Below are positions 32,042 to 43,000 of a DNA stretch of 64,000 bases, piece by piece (position 1 is the first letter of the stretch; the number at the start of each line of letters is the position of its first letter). The notes beneath the pieces were generated by a model that did no database searches, had not been told where the DNA came from, and was given only the letters and a program-made list of their open reading frames with translations. The translations under genes and the position numbers were made by a program. This DNA is from Macrothele yani. Taxonomy: Eukaryota > Arthropoda > Arachnida > Araneae > Macrothelidae. The stretch is from the NCBI GenBank assembly GCA_039090855.1, contig CM076990.1, positions 200,327,232-200,391,231 of the forward strand, read 5' to 3'.

Positions 32042-32863
32042 AGGGCTCGATTTCGACCAGTAGTTTGTAGCAAATTGCTAGAAAGCAAATGCATTTTTCT
32101 AGTGATAAAAAGTGGTTCTAGCAAAAGTTGCTAGTGGAAAAATTTTGAATGTTTTAGTGTGAACTGTAAAGCGCCACTGCATTACGTGTGTGAAATATTT
32201 TAGACACATACAAAAAGGAACAACTGCTTTCTGGAAACGAATGTTTTTTGAAAAGTACAAACATTTTAAAATCATTTTGGCACTAGTAGAAATATTCAGT
32301 ATATTTCCCTTATCTACAGTACTTCTGCATTTGAGGTTAGGTTTAGTTTCATAAAGAGTATCCAGGGTGATTTGAGGGGAGTTTAAACTTACAAACACTG
32401 AATGCTCTCATGAATATTGAAGCTGAAAGTCCGTCCGAAAACAAGTTTGACCCCAGGCCTGCTTTTTTAAAGTGGTATGATGAAAAAACCCAAAATCCAG
32501 ATCGTAAACCATACAAAAAATAACTCAAGATTTTGAATAGTGTTCTTGAATTTTGTGAACGAAGTGAAATAAAAGAAATGTTTTTTAAATATTTGTATTC
32601 AAATTAAATTGTTAGAATTAATCTGTCAGATCATGAAAAGGTGAGTTATATCTAAATATTTGCAATCTTTTCATCATTACAATGTGACAGTTACAGGGGT
32701 GAAATCAAAATTTGTCATGATTGACTAATGGAGGGGGACATGTTAATGTTTCTTTTGTATAATGTTAATAAACTTTTGCTAGTAGATAATGCAATTTGCT
32801 AGTAAAAATTAGGCCACTAGCAAGTGTTGCTACTGCTAAAAAAGCCAAACGAAATCAGGGCCT
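32042..32863. mobile_element. 822-bp hAT-like element nested in Tc1
   Basis: Terminal repeats AGGGCTCGATTTCG and, from the right, AGGCCCTGATTTCG. It is flanked by GCTCTTGAGA (32032-32041) and GCTCTCGAGA (32864-32873), a duplication of 8-10 bp with one mismatch, which fits hAT. Subterminal words TTGCTAG/CTAGCAA recur near both ends, as is common for transposase binding sites. A short plus-strand remnant at about 32410-32610 (FDPRPAFLKWYDEKTQNPDR) is unrecognised. Confidence 0.65.
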
Positions 32864-33271
32864 GCTCTCGAGACAGCAGAAGTATGCAGGATGAGTGTTG
32901 TCCTGTTGGAAAATCACATCAGAGTGAACGTTCAGAAAAGGTAGGGCCACTGGTTGCAAGACCTCGTTAACGTAACGTTGGGCTGTCAAAGTGCCTGTAA
33001 TTAACACCAAAGGTGATCTAGCATTGTAGGTGATTGCACCCTACACCATGACACCAGGCCTTCTGGACTTGTGATGCTCGACAACAAATGTTCATCTTGG
33101 CCCTGCCCATGGTGCCTCCACACATGGATTCGTTGGTCATCACCTAAACAAAAGTGGGACTCGTCACTGAAGATCATCCGCTGCCATTCTGAGTGGCTCC
33201 ATGACCGTCTGGCACAACACCATTGCAGTCTTTGGTGACGATGCAATGGTGTTAAGGGCATTCGTCGTAAC

Positions 33272-33345
33272 AATCTGTGTGTGTATAGTCAATCTGTGTG
33301 TGTATAGTCAATCTGTGTGTGTATAGTCAATCTGTGTGTATAGTC
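33272..33345. repeat. Four-copy 19-bp tandem repeat
   Basis: AATCTGTGTGTGTATAGTC is repeated three times and then once with a 2-bp shorter GT run. It lies within the Tc1 transposase pseudogene, so it expanded after insertion. Confidence 0.9.
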
Positions 33346-34159
33346 AGCCTTCTGCCAATGGCGCTGGCGCTAATCACATGATGTATGGAGGGCACCATTG
33401 CTCACTGAATATCCACAATCGAGGCTGTTGGGTCACTTCGCGCATGTCGGACAACCTGTCGGTCCTCTCTCTCCGTGGTTCGTCTAGGTCTCCCAGACTC
33501 TTCCTGTAGCTGCTTCATGCCTTGTTCTATCCACTGCCGCCAACAGTGTGCTATGATGATATTCACATGACCGGTATGGCATGTAATACGGCAATAAGAC
33601 CATCCCATTCCCAGAGCTTGACGATGCGGCCATTCTCAAACTCCTCCAACTGCTCAAATTGCTTCCAAACTTTTCTCTGGGGCATACTTCACTTAAAAAG
33701 AATGCAACCAACACACAGCACGAGTCAATGGCAAGCATGTACAACAGGACGACTTTATATAGCTGATCAGGCTCAGCGCTACGACCCCTCCTTGCTTGCA
33801 TCACATGCATGGCCGAGCATGATATTTGAATCATTTGTATGTCTCATGATGTCAAACTTACCCACCAAGTTTCACTCCTGTTGGTTGCTTCCTTCTGGGT
33901 GCAGCTATTTTTTTAATGATGAGTGTATTTACAGCTTATCAAGGTTTTTCATGATCTGTATATTTTGATGTATGCTGCTCGACATAGAACATACCATGTA
34001 CTTGGGAGTATTTATCAGAGCACCACACAAACAGGTGGTTATGTGCTGACATTTGGGTTATGTAAATGATTGCAGTTGTGAACCAATCACGTGATAGGTG
34101 AGGGAGATAAAAGGGCAAAATCACTCAGCGTTGCTAAGTTTAGTGGTCCTCACCATTAG

Positions 34160-35250
34160 AGGGCTGTATCACTTCATGGTGTGCCATGAAGTGATGCAAT
34201 CCTTTATTGGTGTCCTGGGGTATCTAGGACCCCATAACATTTACCTTGTCCCATAATTCATTGGTATCCTGGGATGTCTGAGGAGAGGCTTGCAAGCGCT
34301 GTCTGATGAGGTCCCGTACATACTCAATGGGTAATTAGTTGGTCCAGAGATGTTGCTGCTCTTGGAAGCATATGGATTGTTTGTGGACATGAATGGGAGA
34401 TGTTAGCAGTGCGTGGCTGAGTGTTATCTTGCGGGAAAATTGCCCTCAGGATATCACTCAGAAAAGGCAGCAACTTGGATGGTAAAACATTATCCACATA
34501 CCACTGGGCTATCACTGTGCTCATTATGTGCATCAGAAAATACCAGTTATTGTGTCAAATGGCACCTCATACAAGGATGCTGGATTGGCAAGAAGCATGC
34601 TGCTCAGATGGCAAAATCTGGATCATCATTGTGGCCACGTGGTTACCAAACATGGATTCAACAATTTTCAGCACCAAGGCAGAGTTGGATCTTATCACTG
34701 AATTCAGCATTGTGCCATTTCTGTTACCATGCAGTTCTACGGCGACTCTACTCCAGCCAAACTCGGTGATACCATGCTGTCAATAGCTGTTGACCCAATG
34801 CCTTCTGGAAGCATAGGCCTGTGTCTGCCAATCTTTGGTTCATCATTCGAGTTGTGACAGGGATGTCCACCATCACCATTGCAGCCTCTCTGCTTGTGGC
34901 TTCACAATTGCTTGGTGACAAATACAGTGATTGATGTCTGCTAACATCCGGTCTGGCTGCACTAGTTCCACTACGGGAATTTGCAATACATACTTGCAAC
35001 CACTATAGCCAACAATGCCCCACTGTTCTGGCATCCTGATGCAGGTGGGCTGTCATTTGTGAATCAACCAACCAACTTCATGGTGGCCTAGGATCTTTTG
35101 TCTCTCAAGTGGATCTAAATGGTGATAGGTTAGTGACAAGGCCTGTGAGGCATCTTTTGTTTTTGGATGTGCTGTAACACTGTTAATACTTTATTGCTGT
35201 GTTCTGTAAGACCTGTACCAAGGGACATGACATAGCTTCAATGGCCAGTG
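34160..35250 (-). pseudogene. Decayed Tc1 element, right end preserved
   Basis: Minus-strand Tc1 homology: 34324-34533 reads VIAQWYVDNVLPSKLLPFLS, then AIFPQDNTQPRTANISHSCP (second Asp motif). Further 5' coding remnants extend to 35060 in several frames. The right terminal repeat CAATGGCCAGTG ends at 35250 next to TA; the left end is not seen. The copy at 63050-64000 belongs to the same family and is alignable over most of its length. Confidence 0.6.
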
Positions 35251-35518
35251 TATTTCCTTTTATCTCTCATACATCTCTCATGATTGGTTGCATACTTGAA
35301 TTATTACATATCCAGGCCTGTCTGCACAGACCTATCAATTTGTGTGCTGATATGCTAACTTCTTCTGTGTGGGGTAATTTCAATGTCAATCAGTGTATTT
35401 CTGTACTTCTGATAAAAAATTTATTGTGCTGTTTCAATTAAATTTTTAGTTGATATTTCATGAATACTTGCTCTATTATGTTCAGTGACAATCTAGTTCT
35501 TTTTGTTTTTTGTTACTT

Positions 35519-36050
35519 ATCATCATCAACCATTCTTAATTCACTACTGCATGAAAATCTCCCAAAGTCTCTTGTACAACTCTGTGTCATGAGCCACTTT
35601 CTTCCATGTCACACCAGCATGCTTTCAAATTTCACCCACCCATATTCCTCATGGTCTTCTGGGTCTTTACCTGTTCCTTGGTATCCCATCTGAAGTTTCA
35701 GTTGCCCAACAGTGATCAGTTCTTCCAGCAAAATGTCCAGCCCATTGCCATGGGTCTGTGTTGACTTGAAACGTATTGTCATCTGCTCCTGTCATTTTCT
35801 GGATCCATGAGCTTCTCTTCCTATCTTTGCTGTTTACACCAAACATGCATCTCTCCATGCTTTTTTGAGTTACCTGTAGCCTCTGTATGCCTTTTTTTAT
35901 TTAATGTCCATGTCTCTGATCCATAAGCAAGAACTGGATGGGAAAGCATTGATTAAACACTTTTCTTTTAAGACGTAATGGCAAATTGTTGTTGTGAATT
36001 GTACTGAATTTTTTTCCAAATGCTTCACCTTTCAAAGCTTTGTGAGCATC
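35519..36050 (-). mobile_element. Old RTE-type LINE 3' fragment
   Basis: Minus-strand copy of the LINE 3' end beginning CATCATCAACCATTCTTAAT at 35520. It encodes remnants of the C-terminal domain (ERCMFGVNSKDRKRSSWIQK, then DPWQWAGHFAGRTDH) in broken frames. More diverged than the copy at 15331. Confidence 0.7.
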
Positions 36051-36317
36051 TCAATGAATCCAGACATTTTGATTTTTCTAAACATGATTAGGAAGCACAT
36101 AATGCTGTGAATTTATTTTAGATATTTTCTTACCAAACATTGAGGGTAGTTTTCATGATTAATGAAATAATGTGATTCATTTCGTATAGTTTAGTCTGTT
36201 TTTGAAATCAGATTGTCTGATACAATGTTAGTAATTTTTGCTATGTTATCTGGTAAGTCTAATATTATTTTTGAGTATTTTGTATGTAATATGAAACATG
36301 TTTTTATATTTTTTTAG

Positions 36318-36467
36318 ATTCCATCAGAGCATCTAACTGGCTTGTCAGTTTACAGTGACATGAATGACAGTGCACCATCATATTTTTTGCCTTCAGGCCA
36401 TGGGGTTGTTAATGCTGATTTCATTATGTATGTCATATCTCGTGTATCAGATTTTTGTCTGAGTCAG
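36318..36467 (+). CDS. LMLN: Leishmanolysin-like metalloprotease, coding exon 4
   Basis: Exactly 50 codons in phase 0, between TTTTTTAG and GTAAAA. It begins IPSEHLTGLSVYSD and continues GHGVVNADFIMYVISRVSD, ending FCLSQ. The I-P-x-E-H-L motif and the D/N-A-D-F-x-x-Y-V block are strong M8/gp63 landmarks found upstream of the zinc site. Residues are about 149-198 of the joined protein. The sequence has no lesion, whereas the mobile-element copies around it are full of stops, so it is under coding constraint or was until recently. Confidence 0.88.
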
Positions 36468-38382
36468 GTAAAATTCATAAATTTATTTTTGCAGTGAGTT
36501 TCAAATGCTAAAATATGATTTACTTTCCTATTTTAAGTTATAATTGAGGTGTATGGCTGAATAAGAGTCTGTGTAATACTTGCATCATGTTGAATGTTCT
36601 GTGAAGCAAAGATCTATATTTTTTGCTCCTACTGATGCCAGAAGTTATTCATGTTCAGTGACAATCTAGTTTTTATTTTTGAATAGCTGATTTTTTTTCA
36701 TAAAAGTAAGGGCTGTGTGTTGCACCACACTCTGTCCCATATAATGCCCCTATGCTTGTTGCTTTCTGTTAATATTTAGAATTAATGTTTGGTTTTGTTG
36801 CATATCTTAAATGTTTTGTATAATAAGTAGGTATGCTTTCATCAGAAGTAGCACCCCAAAATATTGTCTAGTCATATTTTTAAGTTATGGCCTTTGGACT
36901 ACTTTATAAAGGGCAATTATGTGGAATAAGTGTCTATGTAACCCCACTTGAGTACCAATTGCAATTTAAAGCTCCCCTAAACTTTGAAATCCTTTTCTCA
37001 AATCCTACCTGTTATGACTTAGACAAGGTATTTTCTCAAGGTTCCTAATGAGAAGGTGGGATAGTATTGGATTTGGGGGTGTAACTTTTTGAAGCCTCTG
37101 ACAGCTGGAGTTATAATTCTCAGGCTCAAACTGGCCCATCAGCCCTTGACTTAGGCTCCGTCTCCCTCTTAGTGATAAAAGAATTGCTATGATGATAAAG
37201 TAATGAATAATAAAAATAATAAATAATGAAAATTGCAATGATGAAAATATTTCAGTGGCATTTGCAGTCCAGGAAAAGAAATTGAAATTAGCTTCTTGAC
37301 AAGTTATTTTTTGAAGGAAGTATTTTATAAGAAATACTTTATTTTCAGAGTAAATGACTTTTTGTCAGTGAAATAGAGCAAGTAATTTTGTTATGTGTAA
37401 GTGCCTTTGGATTTTCCAATTTTGTATTGCCAAAGATTTTATAAACAAAAGTGGAAAATCTGGGAATGGAGTTCAAAGGCAAGGTCCATAAAAAATATTG
37501 TTTATATAAAAATACAGTATATCTTGTGCAATTTGTTTCTTAAATGCTAGATGTTTTTCCAATTTTGCGAAATAAAATTCACTTGAAGAAAATAATAAAT
37601 TCATTCACAGAAAAATTAAACAAATTCATTATTGAATTTTATTTAATCTTTCTTTATTGGTAGATCAATATTTAAAAAAAAACTGAGTAATTCACAAAAT
37701 TCAACAATGCTTTCGGCCACATGAGGAAAATAAAAATAATGTTATTTTGGAAGTCCTTGCAGCGATATTGGAAGCTATTAATTTGAAACTGTTTTGAGTT
37801 CATCAAAATACTGTATTTTATGTCCTCTGAAAAATTTTACACCCTCTGAAAATCCAAGTTTTGCACCCTTTTGGAGGGCCTAGTCTGACCCTGATAATTC
37901 TGTACCACTTTTCAACTCAGTATCTTATTTTATATTTATAAAAATGGATTTTACGAACTTATCGCCAAAATACAGCTTTAGTCAACTGATTATTTAAAAT
38001 GGGAACTGTTCTTAACTGAAACACGTGCTGACTCCTACACATACTTATATGTTTCATTACTTATTTTAAGTGCAAGTTAATGTTGGTTATTCTTCCCATG
38101 TATACACACTTAGTGTCAGTTAATGACTTCCTTGAGCCTCTTGGATCTGCATCCCCAAGTGACATCAAACTCAAATTTTAAATGATCAGTGGAACAGTGG
38201 CAACACTTCTGTTTCAATGAAGGAAGGAATATTGTTCATAATACATGGGAAATCATTAGAATATTCAAAGCAAACAGATAATAAATTTTGAATTTTTTTG
38301 TAGCTCATACTGGTCATCCATGTAACATCTCTCAGAAAAGTTGAAAATTTCATTGCCCTGGAATGGAAATCAAACTCTGGTA
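36468..38382. other. Intron 4 proximal stretch, no gene seen
   Basis: AT-rich sequence without recognised coding similarity or paired repeats. Confidence 0.4.
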
Positions 38383-38803
38383 CTGGTACCTTTCATGATG
38401 TCTGGAGTACATGTATCATCCCTTTCATATAATTTGGAGTAGAAATCTTTCACTCTTGCCAAAATTTCACCTCTATTTCTTGTTACAGAACCATCTTCTT
38501 TTCTCAGTGCCGTAATCTGTTTTATTCCCTTACTGAGATGTCCCTTTGCTATCTTTAGGCTTTGGTTGTTTTCAATTGCTTTCCTCACTAGTTCACAGGT
38601 GAATTTCTTACATCTTCAGTGATACTTTTTCGTACCGTCTTGCATAGCTCTATATATTCCACTTTGGAAGTCACATCTTCTTTAGTTGTCCTCATCTCTC
38701 TCCTTTTTTGCATCAACATTTTGGTTTTTCCTGATAATTTGTTCACATGCAACTTGTTCTTAGACCCAGCTAATTTTGTTGCTGTTTCCATAAGAGCTTT
38801 GGA
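38383..38803 (-). mobile_element. RTE-type LINE, inverted 5' segment
   Basis: Minus-strand coding copy of the endonuclease-RT linker region (matches about 16847-17277 of the LINE copy above). It includes KAIENNQSLKIAKGHLSKGI and DFYSKLYERDDTCTPDIMKG in a single frame across the point where the other copy is frameshifted. It abuts the plus-strand 3' segment of the same LINE family at 38804, head to head. Confidence 0.8.
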
Positions 38804-39505
38804 AGTGGGATTAAAAATGAACTTTTAGAAGACAAAAGGGATGTGCAATGATTTTACAAGAAATGAAGATGTATCGATTGATGGGGAAAAGCTGGAGATA
38901 ACCGATACCTGCATTTACCTAGGACAGCAGATATCAAGTGAGGGTCACATTGATGAAGAAATTAATCGACATATAAAACTTGCCTGGAGAGCTTTTGGAA
39001 AAAACAGTATAATTTTCAAGAGCAATATGCCATTGTGTCTTAAAAGAAAAGTGTTTGATCAATGCATCCTTCCAGTGCTTACGTATGGTGCAGAGACGTG
39101 GACCTTAACTAAAAAAGACATACAAAGACTGCAGATAACTCAAAAAAGAATGAAGAGGTGCATGCTTGGTGTAACCAAGAGGGGTAAGAAGAGGAACTCG
39201 TGGATCAGAAAAATGACAAGAGTGGAAGACATCATGATCAGAGTAAAATTCCTGAAATGGCAGTGGGCTGGACATATTGCCAGAAGGACAGACCATCAAT
39301 GGGCAACCAAAATTCTGGACTGGATTCCAAGGGACAGGAAAAGACCCAGAAGGAGACCAGATGGGAGATGGGTGGATGAAAGTCGAAAGTATGCAGGAGT
39401 AACATGGAGGAGACTGGCACAAGACAGACCATTGTAGAAGAAACTTGGGGAGACCTTCATCCAGCAGTGGATTGATAATGGTTAACAATGATGATCATGA
39501 TGATA
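38804..39505 (+). mobile_element. RTE-type LINE, 3' segment
   Basis: Plus-strand coding 3' end: from EVGLKMNF through DVSIDGEKLEITDTCIYLGQ, LKWQWAGHIARRTDHQW and RRPDGRWVDESRKYAG, to a stop in RPL*KKLGETFIQQWIDNG, then an ATG-type tail and (TA)n at about 39500-39517. The frame at 38841-39437 is open for 198 codons. Together with the segment at 38383 it forms one insertion with an inversion and an internal deletion of about 0.8 kb. Confidence 0.85.
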
Positions 39506-39517
39506 TATATATATATT

Positions 39518-39787
39518 AAAAAATTCTTACTCTGTTTTGCATTTCACTATTTATAGCACGTAGTGGCATGCAGAGAGCCATGGCCTCAAAGTAAGCAAAT
39601 TGCAGCAGGATGATTCTTCAAAAGTATTTTCAAAAAAAAAAAAAAAAAAATATGAAATATTTTTTTCACCCACAGTAGGATTCCTACAAGATAATGCTGC
39701 TAATATGATAAGTGCAAAACTTAATACCATTTCAAATTGAGACCGTGGAATTTCTTGTTTCTAAATGTGAAGGAATGTCTCATTACT
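39518..39787. other. Intron 4 spacer with poly-A
   Basis: Poly-A run at about 39633-39651; no gene recognised. Confidence 0.4.
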
Positions 39788-40273
39788 ATCCCTGTGTAAT
39801 CGCAAGACAATATCTTTCAAGCTGGACTTGCAGTTAGTCAGACACCAGTTAAATCACTTAGCTGTTGGGGACTCGCATGTAAGCTGTCGTACATCTCTAT
39901 TCTATCCCTGTGTAATCGCAAGACAATATCTTTCAAGCTGGACATGCAGTGAGTCAGACACCAAGTAAATCACTTAGCTGTTGGGGACTCGCATGTAAGC
40001 TGTCTGACATCTCTAATCTCCTGAGTTTTCACAGCAAGTGTGAGCATGCATGGTCTTTGTCTGTCACACTGAAACCGCTGGTGGCCAAAGACCACACATG
40101 CCCACAGAAATCCCATGTGTAATTGCAGGACGATGTCTTTCGAGCTGGACATGCAGAGAGTCAGACACCAGGTAAATCACTTAGCTGTTGAGGACTCACA
40201 TGTAAGCAGTTGGACATCTCTACTCTCCTGAGTTTTTACAGCAAGCATGGGCATGCATGGTCTTTGGCTTTCA
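39788..40273. repeat. Three-unit tandem array with unequal periods
   Basis: Units begin at 39788, 39904 and 40110 (ATCCCTGTGTAATCGCAAGA, the third as ATCCCATGTGTAATTGCAGG). Units share about 115 bp ending TAAGCTGTCTGACATCTCTA; units 2 and 3 also share the following ~50 bp (CTCCTGAGTTTT.ACAGCAAG). Minus-strand frames across the units end alike (LTCESPTAK, LTCESSTAK), a consequence of the repetition. Confidence 0.75.
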
Positions 40274-40817
40274 TGTTGAAACAGTTGGCAGAAATGATCG
40301 GCACGATGATGTACAAAAGGTGGTAACTTGAGAAAGGCTGACATTGGCCTTGTTACTTTTTGGGTGAAAGAATTGTGGGATGCAGTTTCACCAGAAATGG
40401 GTATAAGGTCTTTCAAAAAATGCTGCATAATTAATGCCATGGATGTTAAAGGAATTATTTCAAAACTTTGATAGTGAATTGTACTTTAAATGTTTTTACA
40501 GAAGATAATCTCAAAAATTTGCATAATTCATTTCAATAAAATGCTTTTTAAAATCTTAAAATCTAAAGTCAGCTTATATGTGGGTCTAGGTTTTTTTACA
40601 AATTTTTAGCTGTTAAAAGGGGGATTGGCTTATATATAGCAAGTATATATGACATATTTTTATCACCCGATGGAATAGAAAGTAATCTATAATTTCCACA
40701 TAGGCAGAACAAATTCAACTGAAGCTGCACTTTTAATTACATTTTAAATAATTTTCTTTCAAATTATTTCTATCATGGGCAGAAAATTAATTCAAGTCTA
40801 ATTGTGCGATGTACAAA
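40274..40817. other. Intron 4 spacer
   Basis: No gene or paired repeat recognised. Confidence 0.4.
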
Positions 40818-41644
40818 GGGTCATTCCATGTCAAATCAGTACAGCACTCAACCTTGACATCTCCGATTTTAACAAAAATTGGTGAGAAGGTAGTCCTTAT
40901 GTAGTAAAGTATTTTTTTGGAATTATCCTTTAGATTGTTTTGAATTAAAAAAGGTAAAAATTTTGAATTTCTGTGCATTTTTTGAAAATTTGTAACCATT
41001 TAACTTTTAATACCTTGAGATAAAAACGTGTTATCCAGTCGGTTCTGATGTCAATAGAAAGCTTATTAAACAAGCTTTAAGATAAAGAAATTGAATTGTA
41101 AAATTTCCCTTCCAATTTAAAAAAAATAGAAATTGTTAATTTAAATTTTTCAAAAAATTGACATTTTAATGTTTTTTCAAAAAATTATATGTTTAACTTT
41201 TTGATATCTTTGATATGTCATAAAAGTTTGGGAGTGGCAATCTCAAAGAAATTTTGTTTTCTATAAGTTACGTTTCAGAATGTATTGATTGCATCTATTC
41301 CTGCCTGTATTTTTTTTTAATTACAATGCATGGATTAAAGTTTATCATATAACATGTGGGTGGGGGTTCCATGTTTTCCAATGTAAGATACCTTTTTAAT
41401 GCTCAATTTCTTGGCAATGGGTAAATAAGATTTCCTACTATTGCTTTATTTACAGTAAAAGAACCTCTGCTTTAGCCAATGTGCTAGAGGTTATCTTTCT
41501 AAAAGCCATTCAGATGAGTCCTGAATATAAAGTTTCAGTCCATATTTAAATATTAGGAGCTCAGAATTGCTCAGAGGCACATTTAGAGCCACCCCCAGTG
41601 TTTAGTTTTTTTAAATTACATTAGAAAAAAATGCTTTAAGTTTT

Positions 41645-41705
41645 TATTTTATTTTCCATTAACTTTTATTTTGTTCTGGTGGATTTCAAAAACTTCCATT
41701 TTTTG
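41645..41705 (+). repeat. Fragment shared with the MITE at 1574-1831
   Basis: TTCCATTAACTTTTATTTTG followed by TTCTGGTGGATTTCAAAAAC nearly repeats 1737-1780. It shows that this MITE family is multicopy. Confidence 0.6.
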
Positions 41706-42499
41706 TGTTTTTTCAATCTGAAGGAAGCATACATATTTTGCAAGGCAAAATATCCTACTCTGAAAATTGGATTTTCAAGTTTTGTGAATTAAGACCTAAA
41801 AATTGAGCTCTTGCTGGCGCAAGTAACACTCACATCGTCTGTGTATGTATTATTCACCAAAATGTCAAATTAATGCTAATTTGATGTAAAATGGAAAAGT
41901 TATCAACCACGAGTGATGCAGGACAAAAATTCAAACATATAAAGACTGCACAGGGAATATGATTTGTGAATCACCTTCACCAGCTTGCTATTTTGGTGAA
42001 TACAAAAACTGCCCAAGAACAAAAAAATAATTTTAATGATTTGTTGGATTCTAATGTAATTGATGACATAACTACAAGCAGTGAATATTCACAAATTGTA
42101 AAACACCTGTATTAACAAAAAAACCATTGATAATTTTGTAATTATGTTTTTTTTTTTTTGTTGTTGTTTTTTTTTAAATATTGTTCATCTAAGACATTCA
42201 TTTATAGCCAAATAACAGGCAGCTTTTCATAGTGAACTAAAAGCAAATTTGAAGCTGGTGAATTTTTGGTAACATCTGATTTTTCTAGGAATTTCTGTTG
42301 CAAGATTCTGCTCAAGGTTTCCATTGTAACAATTTTCAACCCACAATTCACCCATTTGTTGCATATTGCAAAAAATTGGGGAAAACTGAATTCACAAATT
42401 ATGGCAATCATAATTCTGGAGAGTTTGCAACACAGTGTAGTATAGTTCAACTTTTTCAGCATTGCTTGCACATCTCAATAAAAGTTTAAAAAAAGAAAA

Positions 42500-43000
42500 A
42501 CATATTTTTATTATTAGATGGATCACAGCAAAAAATGAGAACAGAAAAAAATTTGATCAATTTTTGCAAAAATGAATAGATTTGGGAACAGTTGCTCAGT
42601 GGCACTTTTATGCAACACCCCATGGTAATGGGGTTTGTGATGGTGTTCATGGTGATTTTGAAAGTCTTGTAGCTAAAGCAAGTTTATGAAGGCCATATAA
42701 TAATGCAGATTATGACACCTTGTCAATTAACTGACTGGGCAATCAAAAGCATGCCAACCTGTGATTTTGAATACCTCAGTTAAAGTCAGTATGATACAGC
42801 TGAAAAAAAGCTATTACAGCCATATTTTAAGACATCCAGAACAATACCAAACACTCACAAACTTCACTGTTTTATCCCAGTGGGCAAAAACAGAATACAA
42901 GGTTCTACAGTCACCAAAATAGAATATGTTACTTCTGATAAATGTGAGATAGTACTTACAGATATATCATCTGTCTTTGTGACGTGTCTCTGTGCAGAAC
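42500..43000 (+). pseudogene. Decayed transposon-associated protein with HGxGxCDG motif
   Basis: Plus-strand pieces: LLLDGSQQKMRTEKNLINFC at about 42510-42575; then, after a stop and frame change, VAQWHFYATPHGNGVCDGVH with GDFESLVAKASL (about 42587-42690); then KTSRTIPNTHKLHCFIPVGK at about 42825-42895. I recall the order DG-x-x-x-Q-x-K ... W-H-F-x-A-T-x-H-G-x-G-x-C-D-G ... R-T-I-P-x-T-x-K-L-H-x-F from large families of uncharacterised, repeat-like proteins in arthropods and cnidarians. Stops and shifts make it a pseudogene. Whether it is the transposase of the enclosing element is inferred from position. Confidence 0.55.

Larger units (their letters stand above)
31779..33650 (-). pseudogene. 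Tc1-like transposase pseudogene, split
   Basis: Minus strand. The N-terminal part (33402-33608) includes HWRQWIEQG-type DNA-binding sequence and ESGRPRRTTEREDRQVVRHA. 33001-33273 has PLTPLHRHQRLQWCCARRSW and the first catalytic block MIFSDESHFCLGDDQRIHVW. The C-terminal end at 31779-31964 reads WDTIGHAIHTPPLPHNLQEL to GGSTPY. The second and third catalytic motifs fall around the inserted element and short gaps. Multiple frames, so inactive. Confidence 0.7.
31624..33925 (-). mobile_element. Tc1-like transposon interrupted by a hAT-like element
   Basis: Ends CACTCATTGTCAAAAAAATA and, from the right, CACTCATCATTAAAAAAATA, between TA dinucleotides (31622-31623, 33926-33927). Removing the insertion at 32042-32863 and one copy of its duplication leaves about 1.47 kb, a usual Tc1 size. 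A 19-bp tandem repeat lies inside at 33272-33345. Confidence 0.8.

Noticed and set aside
39970..40440. Two minus-strand frames with similar C-termini (LTCESPTAK / LTCESSTAK)
   Set aside because: The similarity comes from the tandem repeat; the frames have no other support.
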